From assembly GCA_910578215.1 (NCBI GenBank), contig CAJTPH010000019.1, forward strand, positions 1-52,772: a stretch of 52,772 nucleotides of DNA. The letters run 5' to 3'. Shown here one piece after another: positions 52,401 through 52,772 of this stretch. Position numbers and translations under genes: made by a program. Every line of letters starts with the position of its first letter. The stretch's first letter is position 1. A model generated the notes under the pieces. It saw nothing but the letters and a program-made list of their open reading frames with translations. It did not search any database and had not been told where the DNA came from. This DNA is from an uncultured Acetatifactor sp. Lineage in GTDB: Bacteria; Bacillota; Clostridia; Lachnospirales; Lachnospiraceae.

Positions 52401-52772
52401 AGAGGAAGCTGCAGGAGCGTCTGGGCGCCGTCTATCCCTTTGCAGGTCTGGCGGGACTGTATACAAAGACCACGGTTTCCGAGCTGAAGATCGCGGCTAT
52501 GGCGGGAAAGGATGAGGCGGCGTATCATACCTTTGAGGAAAAGGAGATTCAGCCCTATATTCCTTCGTTTCGCAGGGAGGAGGAGAAGGTCAGCGGCACG
52601 GTGCGCGGCAACGCTTACCACAGAGTCATGGAGCTTATTGACTTTGAAAGGACCTTGGGCGCCGCATGGGAAAAGCAGGATGGAACGCAGGCGGCAGGGC
52701 CGGCGTCCCCGGGCGGAGCGGTCCTTCCCCAGGGGCTTGAGGAATTCACGGAGGGGCTGAACAGGGAGAGGC
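49460..52772 (+). CDS. addA: ATP-dependent helicase/nuclease subunit A (3' end beyond window)
   Basis: The AddA subunit, a UvrD/Rep-type helicase with a C-terminal nuclease. At least 1104 codons are present without a stop; a full AddA has about 1200-1250 residues, so the gene runs past the edge. Walker A is AAAGSGKT (24-31), the Walker B is ILIDEYQDSN, and motif VMSIHKSKGLEFP and VALTRAREKL are visible. The nuclease part begins with GTVRGNAYHRVMELI. A 14-residue unit rich in Glu and Gly is duplicated at about 668-695. Start ATG at 49460 after GGGAG. Confidence 0.95.
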   Translation, partial: MAISFTPEQQRVIDLHNCNILVSAAAGSGKTAVLVERIVKKVCDEAEPVDIDRLLIVTFTNAAAAEMRERIADGISGRLAASPESEHIQKQATLIHNAQITTIDSFCLYLLRNHFNEIGLDPAFRIADDGEVRLMQQEALAELMEEGYRSGGEAFRYCVEYFCPGGREKSLEQHILNLSRYAASFPFPGEWLEERKADYGAATVEEICGCDYGRYLLDYLQGVVRGCAEKMSRVKALCEAPDGPYMYGELVEGELEQLESLLSCRTLSDYEVRLSAVSFGRLPSKKDDSVSAAKRELAKGLRAQVKDSVQGLEEKYFATSLELAARQAAACREPAATLIDLALDFDRRMQEKKRDKKVIDFSDMEHYALDILVSREDGEIRPSRVALEYRQHFAEILIDEYQDSNLVQEYLLNAVSGEEEGHFNRFMVGDVKQSIYKFRLARPELFLEKYNTYQSGQGDCQRIDLAKNFRSRKQVVDAVNDVFSRLMSQDTGGIAYDERAALYPGAVYPENPGCESELLLIEKPGKDSALEEKQAEALAIAARIRELLAGFQVTDRESGLLRRARYSDMVILLRSNSGWDEEFKEVLEKEGIPVYISSRTGYFGASEVQELLQLLRVLDNPTQDIPLFGVMKSLFGGFDEEEIALIRSGAKDGALYEAVRGFAEKGREEAGGGTGEECVRAEEAGGGTGEVCGVPEDRAQALGHKCSAFLERIDRYRAMAVYLPIRELLAALVDDFDYLNYVTALPAGSRRRANVEMLFTKASDFEKTSYFGLFHFIRYIEQLEKYDVDYGEADTLDENADVVRIMSIHKSKGLEFPITFVSGLSKRFNMQDANQSLILDMDLGLGIDYVEPVRRIRNRTLRRAVLAAKLKTDSLSEELRVLYVALTRAREKLIMTATLQEAAKKWELCRETGSVSLSFLDFAEGGSYLDFLLPALPDTSVDVRLIEAEELAAAEFKEQFSLADRRNNLKYAGRLGDAAAERKLQERLGAVYPFAGLAGLYTKTTVSELKIAAMAGKDEAAYHTFEEKEIQPYIPSFRREEEKVSGTVRGNAYHRVMELIDFERTLGAAWEKQDGTQAAGPASPGGAVLPQGLEEFTEGLNRER

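Overview
The window looks like chromosome of a Gram-positive gut-type anaerobe of the class Clostridia, most likely family Lachnospiraceae. The evidence is about 50% G+C with dense genes, strong AGGAGG-type ribosome sites, lipobox lipoproteins, AddA/AddB instead of RecBCD, a ZTP (pfl) riboswitch, a separate PurO-type IMP cyclohydrolase, and many families typical of that group (DUF2225, DegV, MocR, M19 dipeptidase). No rRNA, tRNA, CRISPR array, phage or intact insertion sequence was seen. Species cannot be named from sequence alone.

Region 1 (1-8604) is a pectin module aimed at rhamnogalacturonan I. Three tandem 71-bp promoter-like repeats precede a CE12-type acetylesterase, two overlapping GH105 unsaturated-galacturonyl hydrolases and a GH28 polygalacturonase, all without signal peptides. 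After a terminator, a second unit encodes an exported PL11 lyase lipoprotein and a serine beta-lactamase-like hydrolase. The lyase would cut the backbone outside the cell; the others would finish imported fragments. No importer lies in the window.

Region 2 (8603-18513) is mixed: a 38-residue membrane peptide, a DUF1905/DUF1801/DUF2200 trio, a MATE exporter, an AT-richer ECF sigma/anti-sigma pair, a decayed ABC-ATPase fragment, a complete MacB-type ABC exporter, and two small membrane proteins of unknown function.

Region 3 (18514-29539) is rich in purine and information genes. guaB sits behind a long, strongly foldable 5' leader. A GGDEF-EAL cyclic-di-GMP enzyme follows. A ZTP riboswitch then precedes two genes that together replace bifunctional PurH. 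glnS, a DUF2225 protein and a MocR regulator complete the block.

Region 4 (29552-43016) holds regulators and envelope genes: a TetR gene near a clear palindrome, a DUF6062-like protein, an MBOAT/SGNH pair for acylating an envelope polymer, an M19 dipeptidase, a hybrid histidine kinase, and an HD-domain protein with an apparent 5' frameshift. An orphan LytTR regulator faces a small secreted cysteine-rich protein and a large solute-binding lipoprotein across an intergenic region carrying two LytTR-like direct repeats 21 bp apart.

Region 5 (43080-52772) has DegV, a NagD-like phosphatase, a 3-methyladenine DNA glycosylase overlapping addB, and addA, which runs off the end. A 40-bp tandem repeat separates addB and addA.

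The most notable signals are the structured guaB leader, the tandem promoter/dyad repeats at the left edge, recurrent mini-hairpins just before ribosome sites, and the LytTR-secreted protein locus.
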